From: JBDHWG01 sp046328525
GTDB taxonomy: Bacteria; Chloroflexota; Anaerolineae; Epilineales; JAHCIE01
Length of the DNA stretch: 64,000 nucleotides
Assembly: GCA_046328525.1 (NCBI GenBank)
Contig: JAXLWK010000007.1
Span: forward strand, 248,001-312,000
Direction: 5' to 3'
Below, piece by piece: positions 18,701-27,167 of this stretch. The position numbers were made by a program, and so were the translations under genes. The stretch's first letter is position 1. Each line of letters begins with the position of its first letter. Under the pieces are notes generated by a model, which searched no databases, was not told the origin of the DNA, and saw nothing but the letters and a program-made list of their open reading frames with translations.

Positions 18701-20624
18701 CGTCCCCAACGACTGGCCCTACGGCTACTACGAGGGCAGCATCCGCGTCAAGGCCACGCCGCCCCGCAGCCACGACGCCGGCGTGCGCATCCTGCACGCC
18801 GCCGCCGGTGTCGGGCCTGTGGATGTCTACGTGGACAACAGCGCGACGCCCGCCGTGTCCAACCTGGCCCTGGGCGACATCGGCCCCAGCGCCTACCTCG
18901 ACCTCTACCCTGGCTCCCACGTCATCCGCGTCGCGCCCCACGGTAACCCGGTCTCAGCCGCCGTCCTCTACCAGGACGTGACCGTCGCCGAAGGCACGGA
19001 GTACACCCTGGCCGCCGTCACCACCGCCGACGGGCCGGCGCTCCAGACAATCGTGGACGGCAACCGCACGTTGCCGAGCGGGCAGAGCCGCATTCGCTTC
19101 GGCCAGCTCTCGCCCGACCTCGGCAAGGTGGACGTGTACGCCAACGGGCGCAAGCTCTTCGCCAACCTCGACTACCACGACATCGCCCGCTACGCCACAC
19201 TGCCCGATGGGACCTACACCCTGACCGTCACCCACGCCGGCGGGGCGACGCCGCTCCTCACCCTCGGCCCGACGCCCCTTAACGGCGCGAGCCTGACCGT
19301 CTACGCCGTCGGCCCGGCCGCCGCGCTCCAGGGCGTGACGGTCCCGGGCCGCCCCCGCGCCCACGTCCCCACCCACACCAGCGAGCTCCCCGTCGTCGCC
19401 AACGTCGCCGCCGCGAGCGACCTGGGCATCGGCCACGCCGTGCGCCTGGGCGGAACGCCACCCACAGACGCCCCGTATGACAACGGCCGCGTCTTCGGCC
19501 TGACGGACTGGCTCGGCAACGGCGACGCCACCCAGGGCGACTGGCGCTCGTTCTACGTGGACGTGCCCGACACGGCCGCGACGAGCGGCGCGCAGGCCCT
19601 CGTGCACTCGGTCTGGCAGAGCTTCCCCACGGACATTGACGTGGCGGTCTACGGCCCCCAGGCGCGGCGCATCGAAAACGGCCAGCCCGTTGACGACGTG
19701 GGCTATCCGGTCGACCCGGCCGTCGCCGGCCCGTATGACCTCGCGCTCAAGGCGCGCAGCGTGGACACCCTGCACGACGCCGACGGCAGCAGCGCGACGC
19801 CGGGCCAGGCATACAGCTTCCAGACCGCCACCGGCGGCACGGCGGAGTGGCTCAGCGCGCCCCTGACGAAGGGCCTCAACCTCTTCGCCATGCAGAATGT
19901 CTTGTACGGCGGACAGTCGCCGGCCGGCGTGCCGTTCACGACCACCGTCGGCTCGGCGGTCATCTCGCCCACCGCCGTTGCCTTCACCGCGCCCGGCCCC
20001 AGCGGCTCGTTCCAGGTCGGCCTCACCGCCTCCCTGGACCTGGACGGCCTGGCGGCGCAGGCGTATGGCCTCAGCGCGCCCGAAGTCCACCGCGACGCGG
20101 TCGGCCAGGCAAGTCCGGCCGGCAGCCTGTCGGACCCGAACGGCAACAAGACGTACCCCGTCACGGTGCGCAACAGCGCCCTGCTCGACATTGACCTCCA
20201 GCCCAACGGCAGCTTCACGGGCTACGACCTGGACCTGTACCTCCAGGTGCGGAACCCGAGCGGCCTGTGGGTGACGCTCACGCAGTCGGCGAGCGCCTCG
20301 GCCCACGAACACATCGCCATGCCCATGCCGGCGGCCGGCGAGTACCGCGTCCTGGTCAACGGCTACAGCGTCCCGCCCGGCGCGACCTACACCCTGACCA
20401 TCCTCAACGTGGACGGCGCGGACTTGCAGGTCAGCGGCGTCACCGCCGATCCGCTGCCCGCAGGCGCGGCGACGCGCTTCACAGTGCGCTACAACGCCAA
20501 CTTCATCGGGACGCGCCAGGGCATTATCTACTTCGGCCCGAAGGACGCGCCGACGACGTTCCGCGTGCCCGTCACGATCACCGCCACGCGCGCCTACCTG
20601 TTCATGCCACTACTGCAACGGTAG
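15711..20624 (+). CDS. Large secreted subtilase with DUF4397 insert (1637 aa)
   Basis: ATG 15711 (MHLKIHRLLIASLAATALVA) has AAAGGAG upstream; an upstream in-frame ATG has none. Signal peptide, propeptide, then an S8 domain with atypical motifs: Asp205 (GVNDDGVDFGHPDL), His448 (GNEHGTAVASQ) and Ser667 (FSGTSQAAPQAA). About 240 residues separate Asp and His, including a DLDGDGLADISGG calcium-loop-like segment. A further DWNHNGRVWTDRNGNG loop lies in the C-terminal half. Around 1022-1215 is a DUF4397 domain (GVRILHAAAGVGPVDVYVDN) absent from its paralogue at 21003. Two pre-peptidase-like beta domains follow, and the protein ends in AYLFMPLLQR. Probably an exported, cell-wall-associated protease. 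Confidence 0.9.
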   Translation: MHLKIHRLLIASLAATALVAALLLGLARSAPADAQGPAAGEAAARGLQNPSARTTTGEDDALARLSPRLLPQARSGRPETVYVSVLARDGTSLDGVAERWRALKTPLGANRILAAQVRQDRLIKLASLPGVVGVMPTALTAAERAQIRNAAAQRRGQAAAAAQKPSTTPMKADAPELWYSTQALGVNRAAANGYDGSGVIVGVNDDGVDFGHPDLQGTFATDPHPESPYYGFPLVYDHESAAAYVLSGGDPAGTNYAASAATFTSPAAYGMTGTIEIQIPAYVGDATIQPILTPTTVTETITFRNTSRSGVIHYGAHPDSTLWRVEDIGGETFTVPAVFLLSDDATAGDYDSVYVDLGRQSRSHRIEATYDFTAIRPARLGPGQDPTVAKDLDGDGLADISGGIIYFIADGHSQIPILDWLWGASDSFPPPPAGALVAFFGDFGGNEHGTAVASQIVGQGRIRSRFGQGSSVPALRGVTDGDAVMGGETPGLAPGAKIFASTYLGDYPQWVAMTYGYDGHPDSGDDAQILSNSWGDTGFPQSLDAGGFATQLNALVPNVLIIASASNGGAGYGTLSAPGTAGTVLAVGAATQFGTTTDSSIISSTVQLTDGNPASFTSRGPDLRGRPGVAVVATGDSASGAFPLNLSIGPDGRLNGDSAWLAFSGTSQAAPQAAAVAALVYQAYHERTGATPTWRTARALLQGTARDVGQNPAIQGAGEVDADTATAAAGGLHAAAVAPGEWQVGDYRGTEYLAFPNVAHRGQSYSQVYTLTNSSPVSLTYELSGDTLTPMDSQEWTLQTDKAKESRYSPYRPDYLILPEKISIPPGTDMLRVALAQPFASFCNEDPAGLHIGCGRAGKSSWSLSAYQWLDWNHNGRVWTDRNGNGVVNTGELDLPAALPGQLTPDPNTSRELNPLGVSWLGGNSQDLRIFRPTEQGADGLMLGVSHQRYQTGAPPTDMLKLKATYYKRLPWSPLTLDRASLVLAPGETATFRATFNVPNDWPYGYYEGSIRVKATPPRSHDAGVRILHAAAGVGPVDVYVDNSATPAVSNLALGDIGPSAYLDLYPGSHVIRVAPHGNPVSAAVLYQDVTVAEGTEYTLAAVTTADGPALQTIVDGNRTLPSGQSRIRFGQLSPDLGKVDVYANGRKLFANLDYHDIARYATLPDGTYTLTVTHAGGATPLLTLGPTPLNGASLTVYAVGPAAALQGVTVPGRPRAHVPTHTSELPVVANVAAASDLGIGHAVRLGGTPPTDAPYDNGRVFGLTDWLGNGDATQGDWRSFYVDVPDTAATSGAQALVHSVWQSFPTDIDVAVYGPQARRIENGQPVDDVGYPVDPAVAGPYDLALKARSVDTLHDADGSSATPGQAYSFQTATGGTAEWLSAPLTKGLNLFAMQNVLYGGQSPAGVPFTTTVGSAVISPTAVAFTAPGPSGSFQVGLTASLDLDGLAAQAYGLSAPEVHRDAVGQASPAGSLSDPNGNKTYPVTVRNSALLDIDLQPNGSFTGYDLDLYLQVRNPSGLWVTLTQSASASAHEHIAMPMPAAGEYRVLVNGYSVPPGATYTLTILNVDGADLQVSGVTADPLPAGAATRFTVRYNANFIGTRQGIIYFGPKDAPTTFRVPVTITATRAYLFMPLLQR

Positions 20625-20656
20625 GCGGGGCTGCTCGACCCCCATCATCCCCCCAG

Positions 20657-20692
20657 CCCCCTTCCTCCCCCGCCGGCGGGGGAGGAAGGGGG
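20657..20692. terminator. Perfect 36-bp palindrome after the second subtilase
   Basis: C-rich arm with core CTCCCCCGCCGGCGGGGGAG, symmetric over 18 bases on each side, starting 33 bases after the stop. No U-run. Probably ends the protease transcript, or is a REP-type element; a similar C6GCCGGCG6 palindrome stands at 33214-33233. Confidence 0.5.
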
Positions 20693-20748
20693 AGCAGAGC
20701 GCAGCGAGGCGGGGGATAGAGGGGGTGAGGGACGTAATTCACGCCTTT

Positions 20749-20777
20749 TTGCATGCGTCGTCGTCTGGGTGTACAAT
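20749..20777 (+). promoter_or_regulatory. Sigma70-type promoter for the third subtilase
   Basis: -35 TTGCAT (20749-20754), 17-base spacer, -10 TACAAT (20772-20777). The predicted start near 20784 leaves a leader of about 220 bases before the ATG at 21003, with no gene in it. The same TTGCAT-N17 arrangement precedes the SulP gene at 50580. Confidence 0.6.
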
Positions 20778-21002
20778 CGGCGCGTCGCCGCCATCCCCTC
20801 AGCCAACATGTCGTGGTCTGCGATCGCATCACCAACTGACAAAGGAGTCCTGGATGAGCCGTCCGCCCCCCTGAGCGACATCCCTCACATGTCTGCCCCA
20901 TCACCCTGACACGCGCCTCCCTCGGCGCCCGGCCGTCGTTGAGCCGCCGGCCAATATCCATATGCCGGGGCTATGAAAGCCCCCAGAATCTGGAGCCTCA
21001 GC

Positions 21003-24000
21003 ATGAGAAATCTCAGACGTCTCGCGCTGCCCTTCGCAGCCGCGGCAGCCATCGTCGCCGTCCTGATGCTCTCCCTCGCCCTGATCCGTCCCGCCACCGC
21101 CCAGCCGCCGGCCCCCGGCGACAAGGCGGCGGAGAAGATCAGCACCACGACGGATGCCGCCTACGACAAGATGTCGCCCACGGTGCGGGACGCCGCCAAA
21201 GCCGGCGGCAGCGCCGTGATGGGCGTCGTCATTGACGCCAACGTGGGCGTGGATGTGACGCCCTACGCCGTCAAGGCCGTCTCGGCCAGGCTGCCGCTCC
21301 TGGACTCCGAGGTCATCCTCGCCCAGGTCAAGGGCAGCAGCCTGACCAAGATCGCCGCCCTACCCGGCGTCAACCGCATGAGTCCGGTCGTTCCCGGCGA
21401 CGCCGAGAAGCAGATGCCGCCCCCCGACCCCGAACGCAAGGCCAGGCCCTCGATCGAAGAGCAGCGCGCGCGAATCGAGCAGCTCCGCAAGGCCAACAAG
21501 ACCGGGGACGCTTCCCAGGCCCAGCCCGCCGCCAAGCCCGCGGCGTGGTTCGACATTGGCCCCGACCACGAGAGCCAGCGCGCCTGGATGAAGGGCTTCC
21601 AGGGCCAGGGTGTCAAAGTCTCGGTCGTTGACAGCGGCGTGGACGTGGCCCACCCCGACTTCTGGGGCACGTGGGCGACCGTGGAGGACTCGGCGTCGCC
21701 CTACTACGGCTGGCCGATGGCCTTCGACCCCTACTCCATCCTGCTCTACGTGAACGACGCCGCCTTCGGCACGGACTTCGTCGCCACCGGCGCGGCGTGG
21801 TACGCCGACACCACGACCACCCCGCAGGTCTACCGCTCCTACGAGGATGCGCAGAACGGAATCGCGCGGGCCAGGTTTGCCCCGTTCGCCGACTCCCAGG
21901 GCCGCGGCGGCAAGGTTCCCGGCGTCAGCCACGAGTACAAGTTCAAGGACACCAGCAAGAGCGGCGTCTATCACTTCGGCAGCCACCCCGACCTGAACCT
22001 GGCCCACGTCTACGGCCAGTCGCCGGCCATTCTCCTGGTGGATGAGCACCAGGCAGGCGTCTACGATACCGTCTACGTGGACCTGGACAACGACTACGAC
22101 TTCACCAACGAGAAGCCCGTCACCCAGGCGTCGCCGCTGTCGTACCGCGACATGGACGGCGACGGCAAGCCGGACATCTCCGGCGGCGGCGTCTATTTCA
22201 TCGCCGACGGTCAGCACCCCATTCCCGGCAGCCAGACCCTCTACGGCAGCCTGGCCGCCGCGCCGGCGAGCGCCTCCCTCGTGGCCTTCATGGGGTCGTT
22301 CGACGATTGGGATGGCTCAGACCACGGGACGCTGTGCGCCTCCAACGTCGTGGCTCAGGGGGCCATCAACGGCTTCGCGCCGCTGTTCCAGGATCTCCCC
22401 AACGGCATACCGGGCATCACCCTGGGCGGCGCGCCCAAGGCCAGGCTTGTCCCTATCGGCGACATCTACTTCAACTTCGACACCTCGATCCGCAATGCCT
22501 GGATCCTGTCCATGCTGGGGTATGACGGCCGCGCCAACACCAAAGATGACATCCAGATCACCAGCAACAGCTATGGAGAATCGGACATCGTGAATGGCGG
22601 TTGGGACTACAACAGCCGCTACCTGGACCGCTACCAGCGCCGTCTCAACCCGACGACGACGCATCTCTTTGCCAACGGCAACGGCGGCTCGGGCTATGGC
22701 ACAGTGACCTCTCCCCTGCCCAGCGTGGCCGTCAAGGTGGCGGCGTCCACTCAGTTTGGCTCGACCGGCTGGGACTCGATCACCCGCACGACCCAGATTC
22801 CCTTCGGTAGCTCCAACTGGTTCACCAACCGCGGCCCGGATGCGCGGGGTACGGTCGGCGCCGACATCGCCGCCAACGGCGACCGCGGCTCCGGCGACGT
22901 GCCCATCAACATCGGCTTCGACGGCAACTACGCCTGGGAGACGTGGGGCGGCACGAGCCGCTCGACCCCCGTCGCCGCCGGCAACCTGGCGCTCGTCTAC
23001 CAGGCGTTCAAGCAGAAGAACGGCCGCTGGCCGACGTACCAGGAATCGCGCGCCTTGCTCAAGGCCGGCGCTATCACGACAGGCAGTGACATGTTCACAG
23101 GCGGCGCGGGCCGCGTGAACGCGGACCTGTCCACCGACATCGCCTCGGGCCGCCAGGGCGTCTACGCCCTGCCCGACGAGTGGCGCGTGGGGAACTACCG
23201 GGGCCACGAGTACCCGGCCTTCGCCAATATCATCGCCCCCGGCGCCAGCGACACCCAGAACTTCACGCTGAACAACCCTAGCGACCACGCCGTGGACGTG
23301 ACGCTCTCAGCGGATGTCGTGCGGCGCTTCGACCAGCGCGACTTCACGTTCACCAGCAAGCCCATCAGCGAAGAGAGCGTGTACAACTTCTTCGCGCCCG
23401 ACTACCTGATGCCGCTGGACAACATCCCGGACGACACCGAGATGATGCAGGTATCGCTCATCTACCCGCTCAGCTCGATGGATCCGACCGGGACGTACAA
23501 TGCCGAAAACCGCTGGAACCTGTACATCTACGACTGGACCGACATCAACGGCGACGGCAAGCTATGGACGGACACCAACGGCAACGGCGTCGTCAACCAC
23601 AAGGACCTGGTTCCGTTCCAGCCGGCCAATATTGATAATATCGCAGCCCTGGATTGGCCCCAGACCGAGATCGAGCGCTGGGAGTACGAGCGCGTCGGCT
23701 ACAGCCGCCCGGCGGGCAATGCCCTCAAGCTTCAGATGCGCGATCCGAAGCTGCACATGCACAACGGCCTGTTCATCGGGCTTCAGCACCGCGATCGCAC
23801 CCCTGACGTTCCCACGACGACGATGCAGATCAAGGTCGAGTTCTTCAAGCGCGAGCCGTGGCAGTGGGTCAGCTTCGCCTCGGACCACCTGACCATCCAG
23901 CCCCGCTCGACGGCCACCGCCACGGCGACCATCGCCATCCCTGCCAACACGGCGGTCGGCGAGTATGACGGCGCGATCCAGGCCACCTACGCCGGCCGCG

Positions 24001-25337
24001 CGCCGTACAGCGTGTTCATGCCCTTGATCGCCTCGGGCGTGCGCCTGGCCCAGCCGTCGCCGACGAAGGCCGGCGGCAGCGGCGGCCTTCAGATCCCGGA
24101 CCGCGTCGCCACCATCCCGGTCGTCGCCAGCGTCGCGGCGCAGTACGACTACAGCGGCACAATCACCCTGGGCGGCCCGAACGCCAACGACCCGCGCGAC
24201 CCGTACAACAACGGCGTCGTGCGCGGCGACATTGCCTGGGACTGGCGCGCCGAGTCGGGCGACTGGCGCCTCTTCTTCTTCGACTCGACCCAGTCGCCCA
24301 TCAGCGGCACGAAGCTGCTGACGCGCAACGTCTGGAACGGCGCTGCGCCGCCGACCGACATTGACACCATCCTCCTCGGCCCGACCAGCGACCGCTTCAG
24401 CGACCCGAACAACCCCGGCAACTCGACCAGCAACTGGGCCGACCCGGCCTACTACGGCCCGTATACCCTCGACCAGGTAGGCCGCAGCGTGAACCGCAAT
24501 ACGGGCGCGGGCGTCTGGCGCTTCCAGACGGCGACGGGCGGGCCGGAGGAGTGGGTCGCCGGCGAGGCCAGGGACGGCCTGCACGCCATCCGCCTGCACA
24601 ACGTCCTGTTCGACGGCGACAAATTCGACGTGCCGTACACGACGACCGTCGGCGCGGCCACCGTCTCGCCGTCGGCCATCAACGTGACGACCAACGTCAC
24701 GGCAACGACGACTATCAGCAACTGCACACCGCTGACGTTCAGCGCGACCATGGACCTGCCCGGCCTGAGCGCCGCGGGCTTCGGCCTGAGCAAGCCGCTG
24801 GTGCGCAACTCGGAGACCGTCAACCAGGACGACCCGAACGATCCCAGCACCGCCAGCTACAAGTACCCCTTCAGCGTCACCCACGCCTCGCGCCTGACGG
24901 TGAGCATTGACGGCGGCGCCGGGCCGGACCTGGACCTGTTCCTCCTGCGGGACAGCAACAACGACGGCAAGTTCACCTACCCCGACGAAGTCGTCGCCTC
25001 CAGCACGACCTCGACGGCGCAGGAGACGGTCAGCCTCACCCGGCCGCTGGACGGGAAGTACGAAATCCTGGTGCACGGTTACAGCGTGCCGGGCGGCAGC
25101 ACGACGTTCAAGCTGACGCTCGACCTGGTGCAGGGCTACGACGTGACGGTGCGCAACGTACCGAGCGGCCCGCTGCCCGCCAACACGCCGGCCCATCTGC
25201 AAGTGTGCTACCAGAAGACCGTCAGCCCCGGCGATGTCCTGCAGGGCGACGTCCTGCTCGGCCCGTCGGTGGCCCCGTCCACCTTCACGGTGCCGATCCT
25301 CATCCGCGCGACGGCGCCGCCCACGGCCAAGCCGTAG
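21003..25337 (+). CDS. Large secreted subtilase (1444 aa), paralogue of the preceding gene
   Basis: I chose ATG 21003 (MRNLRRLALPFAAAAAIVAV) since GGAG lies seven bases upstream and a signal peptide begins there; ATG 20973 lacks a site. The S8 domain has Asp210 (VVDSGVDVAHPDFWG), His441 (GSDHGTLCASNVV) and Ser652 (GGTSRSTPVAAG), with a ~230-residue Asp-His insert containing DMDGDGKPDISGG. It aligns with the 1637-aa protease along its length (ADGQHPIPGSQ, ADEWRVGNYRGHEYPAF-like, PTDID) but lacks the DUF4397 insert. At the equivalent point it has PYSVFMPLIASG, a tail-like motif placed internally. Likely the older form of the pair. Confidence 0.9.
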   Translation: MRNLRRLALPFAAAAAIVAVLMLSLALIRPATAQPPAPGDKAAEKISTTTDAAYDKMSPTVRDAAKAGGSAVMGVVIDANVGVDVTPYAVKAVSARLPLLDSEVILAQVKGSSLTKIAALPGVNRMSPVVPGDAEKQMPPPDPERKARPSIEEQRARIEQLRKANKTGDASQAQPAAKPAAWFDIGPDHESQRAWMKGFQGQGVKVSVVDSGVDVAHPDFWGTWATVEDSASPYYGWPMAFDPYSILLYVNDAAFGTDFVATGAAWYADTTTTPQVYRSYEDAQNGIARARFAPFADSQGRGGKVPGVSHEYKFKDTSKSGVYHFGSHPDLNLAHVYGQSPAILLVDEHQAGVYDTVYVDLDNDYDFTNEKPVTQASPLSYRDMDGDGKPDISGGGVYFIADGQHPIPGSQTLYGSLAAAPASASLVAFMGSFDDWDGSDHGTLCASNVVAQGAINGFAPLFQDLPNGIPGITLGGAPKARLVPIGDIYFNFDTSIRNAWILSMLGYDGRANTKDDIQITSNSYGESDIVNGGWDYNSRYLDRYQRRLNPTTTHLFANGNGGSGYGTVTSPLPSVAVKVAASTQFGSTGWDSITRTTQIPFGSSNWFTNRGPDARGTVGADIAANGDRGSGDVPINIGFDGNYAWETWGGTSRSTPVAAGNLALVYQAFKQKNGRWPTYQESRALLKAGAITTGSDMFTGGAGRVNADLSTDIASGRQGVYALPDEWRVGNYRGHEYPAFANIIAPGASDTQNFTLNNPSDHAVDVTLSADVVRRFDQRDFTFTSKPISEESVYNFFAPDYLMPLDNIPDDTEMMQVSLIYPLSSMDPTGTYNAENRWNLYIYDWTDINGDGKLWTDTNGNGVVNHKDLVPFQPANIDNIAALDWPQTEIERWEYERVGYSRPAGNALKLQMRDPKLHMHNGLFIGLQHRDRTPDVPTTTMQIKVEFFKREPWQWVSFASDHLTIQPRSTATATATIAIPANTAVGEYDGAIQATYAGRAPYSVFMPLIASGVRLAQPSPTKAGGSGGLQIPDRVATIPVVASVAAQYDYSGTITLGGPNANDPRDPYNNGVVRGDIAWDWRAESGDWRLFFFDSTQSPISGTKLLTRNVWNGAAPPTDIDTILLGPTSDRFSDPNNPGNSTSNWADPAYYGPYTLDQVGRSVNRNTGAGVWRFQTATGGPEEWVAGEARDGLHAIRLHNVLFDGDKFDVPYTTTVGAATVSPSAINVTTNVTATTTISNCTPLTFSATMDLPGLSAAGFGLSKPLVRNSETVNQDDPNDPSTASYKYPFSVTHASRLTVSIDGGAGPDLDLFLLRDSNNDGKFTYPDEVVASSTTSTAQETVSLTRPLDGKYEILVHGYSVPGGSTTFKLTLDLVQGYDVTVRNVPSGPLPANTPAHLQVCYQKTVSPGDVLQGDVLLGPSVAPSTFTVPILIRATAPPTAKP

Positions 25338-25353
25338 CAGAGACGCGCCACGT

Positions 25354-25385
25354 TGTAGAGACGCGCCATGGCGCGTCTCTACAAA
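25354..25385. repeat. Perfect 32-bp palindrome, GTAGAGACGCGCC family
   Basis: TTGTAGAGACGCGCCA followed by its exact complement. Half of another copy (GCAGAGACGCGCCACG) lies immediately upstream at ~25338. Second copy in the window at 9472-9499. Confidence 0.75.
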
Positions 25386-25390
25386 TCGGC

Positions 25391-25437
25391 ACAAAGCCCC
25401 CGGCAGGAGCAATGACGCTCCACCGGGGGCTTTGTGT
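25391..25437 (+). terminator. 14-bp stem terminator after the third subtilase
   Basis: CACAAAGCCCCCGG (25391-25404) pairs with CCGGGGGCTTTGTG (25424-25437) around a 19-base loop, 54 bases beyond the stop. The distal stem and tail are U-rich (CTTTGTGTTGG), consistent with intrinsic termination. Confidence 0.6.
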
Positions 25438-25454
25438 TGGACGGGTGAACCTTT

Positions 25455-25554
25455 GGACCGCGAAGGTCACGAAAAGAACGCGAAAGACACGAAAAGGTAC
25501 CGCGTGGCGTATGCCTTTCGCGTCTTTCGTGGGCTTTCGTGTCTTTCGCGGTCC
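25455..25554. repeat. 100-bp inverted-repeat element (CGAAAG family), full copy
   Basis: Begins GGACCGCGAAGGTCACGAAA and ends TTCGTGTCTTTCGCGGTCC, the arms being imperfect complements. The second full copy (59964-60063) is exactly the same length. No open frame shared between copies. Confidence 0.75.
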
Positions 25555-25575
25555 AATTTCCCTGTGACAATTTCC

Positions 25576-26193
25576 CTAGGGTGCGTCACAGGTCACGAGG
25601 CGCTGGCCCTGGGCGTAGTACGTGACCTCGCGCCCCCCTGCTCGCAGCACGATCTCCACCGCCATCACGAGCGCCGGCTGCGTGTAGGGGGCCTTGTCCG
25701 GTGTCCGCCGCGCCGCACAGTTGAGGGCGCCAATCGGTACGTCACCGCGCGTCACGCTAACAACCTCGACCGCGTCCGGCGCGAGCCTCAGCCGCTGCGC
25801 CAGGTCTGCCCGCGCCCGCTCGCCAAACGCCGCGTCATCCATGAACTGCCAGGGCGTCGGCAGGATGACGACGTGCGGCGCCGCGCCCGTGGGCGCGGGC
25901 ATGGGGGTGCGCGGCGCAGGCATGGGGATCCGCTGGACGGGCTGCGTGGGAAGGATAGGCGGCGGACTGGGTGATGGAGTCGGGGGTGGTGGCGGCGAGG
26001 CGGGGGATGTGGGAGTGGGGACAGTCGGAGAGGGCAGGCGTGTCGCCGTCCTTATCGGTGTCGGCAAGGGTATCGTGGACGGCGCGGCCGTCGCCATGTC
26101 GAGCGCGGCCGGCGTTGGCGGCGCCGGCGCGCAGCCCCCCAGCGCCGCCAGCACAAGCCCCAGCACCACGGTCACCCACAGCCATCGCACCAT
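25576..26193 (-). CDS. Lipoprotein with Pro/Thr/Ser-rich linker, unknown function
   Basis: 205 aa. Lipobox LAALGGC near residue 21 predicts a membrane-anchored lipoprotein. Residues ~25-105 are a low-complexity Pro/Thr/Ser/Ala linker. The globular C-terminal ~95 residues (HVVILPTPWQFMDDAAFGER to VTYYAQGQRLVTCDAP) contain two cysteines (ALNCAAR, LVTCDAP) that could form a disulfide. I do not recognise the domain. It is monocistronic between repeat elements. Confidence 0.75.
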   Translation of the reverse strand: MVRWLWVTVVLGLVLAALGGCAPAPPTPAALDMATAAPSTIPLPTPIRTATRLPSPTVPTPTSPASPPPPPTPSPSPPPILPTQPVQRIPMPAPRTPMPAPTGAAPHVVILPTPWQFMDDAAFGERARADLAQRLRLAPDAVEVVSVTRGDVPIGALNCAARRTPDKAPYTQPALVMAVEIVLRAGGREVTYYAQGQRLVTCDAP

Positions 26194-26648
26194 GAAGCTG
26201 ATCCTCTAGCGGATTAAAAGCCCTCTCCAGGGTAAAATCAGTCCGTAGGACTTTGCCCTCTCAGCAGCAGGGGCGCGAAGGCGCGCCCCCGCGCCCCTAA
26301 AGAGCGCTTCAGCCTGGCGCCCGTGCGCCAGCGCGGCCCCCAACAAGGTTGGACCACGAAGGTCACGAAAGGGACGAAAGACGCGAAAGGCTTGGGCGCC
26401 AACGTCTCTCTCCGGACATGGGATGGGCAACGCAAAGGCGCAGAGACGCAAAGGGTTGAAGAGAGGCTGCCACAGAGGCACAGAGAACACAGAGGCACAT
26501 CATATCTGACTTTTCTCTGCGCCCTCCTTGCCTCTGCGGCAAATCCCGTCTCAAGCGCCAGCACGAGGGCGGCAATAATGCGGTCATCTCCATCAGTTCG
26601 CGCCGCGTCTCAAGAGAGAGGACGTTGTGCGGGCGGCGTTTGTTCCGC
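26194..26648. other. Gene-free region filled with repeat-element copies
   Basis: 455 bases with no credible gene. It holds a half copy of the CGAAAG element (26351-26391, starting GGACCACGAAGGTCACGAAA) and an element of the GCAAAGGCGCAGAGACGC family (26427-26543). The latter has a right arm of CTCTGCG/TTGCCTCTGCGGC type. The second family is also found inside a coding region at 37054-37133. Confidence 0.65.
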
Positions 26649-27149
26649 CTATACGGCAGCCGGCTCTATGTCCAGCTCGGCCAGCAGGCCGCGCAGGTCC
26701 AGCGGCCGCGTGACCATCTGCAACTCGCCGTCGCGGCGCGGCCAATCCGCCGGGTCGCGGTCGCGGTAGATCTCGATGCCGTTGCCGTCGGGGTCGCGGA
26801 AGTAGATCGCCTCGCTGACGCCGTGGTCCGACGCGCCGTCAATGACCACGCCGTTCTCCAGGACGCGCTTGAACGTGCGCGCCAGCTCGCGGCGGTTGGG
26901 CAGCAGGATGGCAATGTGATACAGGCCCGTCGTGCCGGGCGCCGGCGGACGCCCGCCCTGGCTCTCCCACGTGTTCAGCCCGATGTGGTGGTGGTAGCCG
27001 CCCGCCGACAGGAACGCCGCCTGGCGGCCATAGTACTGCATGACCTCGAAGCCGAGCGTGTCGCGGTAGAAGCGCACAGCGCGGTCGAGGTCGGACACTT
27101 TCAGATGCACGTGCCCGATCTTGGTGTCGGGATGAATGCTCTCAGCCAT
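26649..27149 (-). CDS. VOC-family (glyoxalase/extradiol dioxygenase fold) protein
   Basis: 166 aa. Two beta-alpha-beta3 halves: KIGHVHLKVSDLDRAVRFYR and LYHIAILLPNRRELARTFKR. Likely metal ligands are His in GHVHLK and in LYHIAI, and the Glu of GNGIEIYRDR. It most resembles CatE-like catechol 2,3-dioxygenase or glyoxalase members; the substrate cannot be fixed. Last gene of an operon with an FMN reductase and a GNAT acetyltransferase (gaps 12 and 18 bases), a set that suggests small-molecule or xenobiotic detoxification. Confidence 0.85.
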   Translation of the reverse strand: MAESIHPDTKIGHVHLKVSDLDRAVRFYRDTLGFEVMQYYGRQAAFLSAGGYHHHIGLNTWESQGGRPPAPGTTGLYHIAILLPNRRELARTFKRVLENGVVIDGASDHGVSEAIYFRDPDGNGIEIYRDRDPADWPRRDGELQMVTRPLDLRGLLAELDIEPAAV

Positions 27150-27167
27150 TGTAACCCTCCTGGACTG

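Noticed and set aside
26206..26593. Several short open frames between the lipoprotein and VOC genes
   Set aside because: They are translations of dispersed repeat arms, lack ribosome sites and differ between copies of the repeat.
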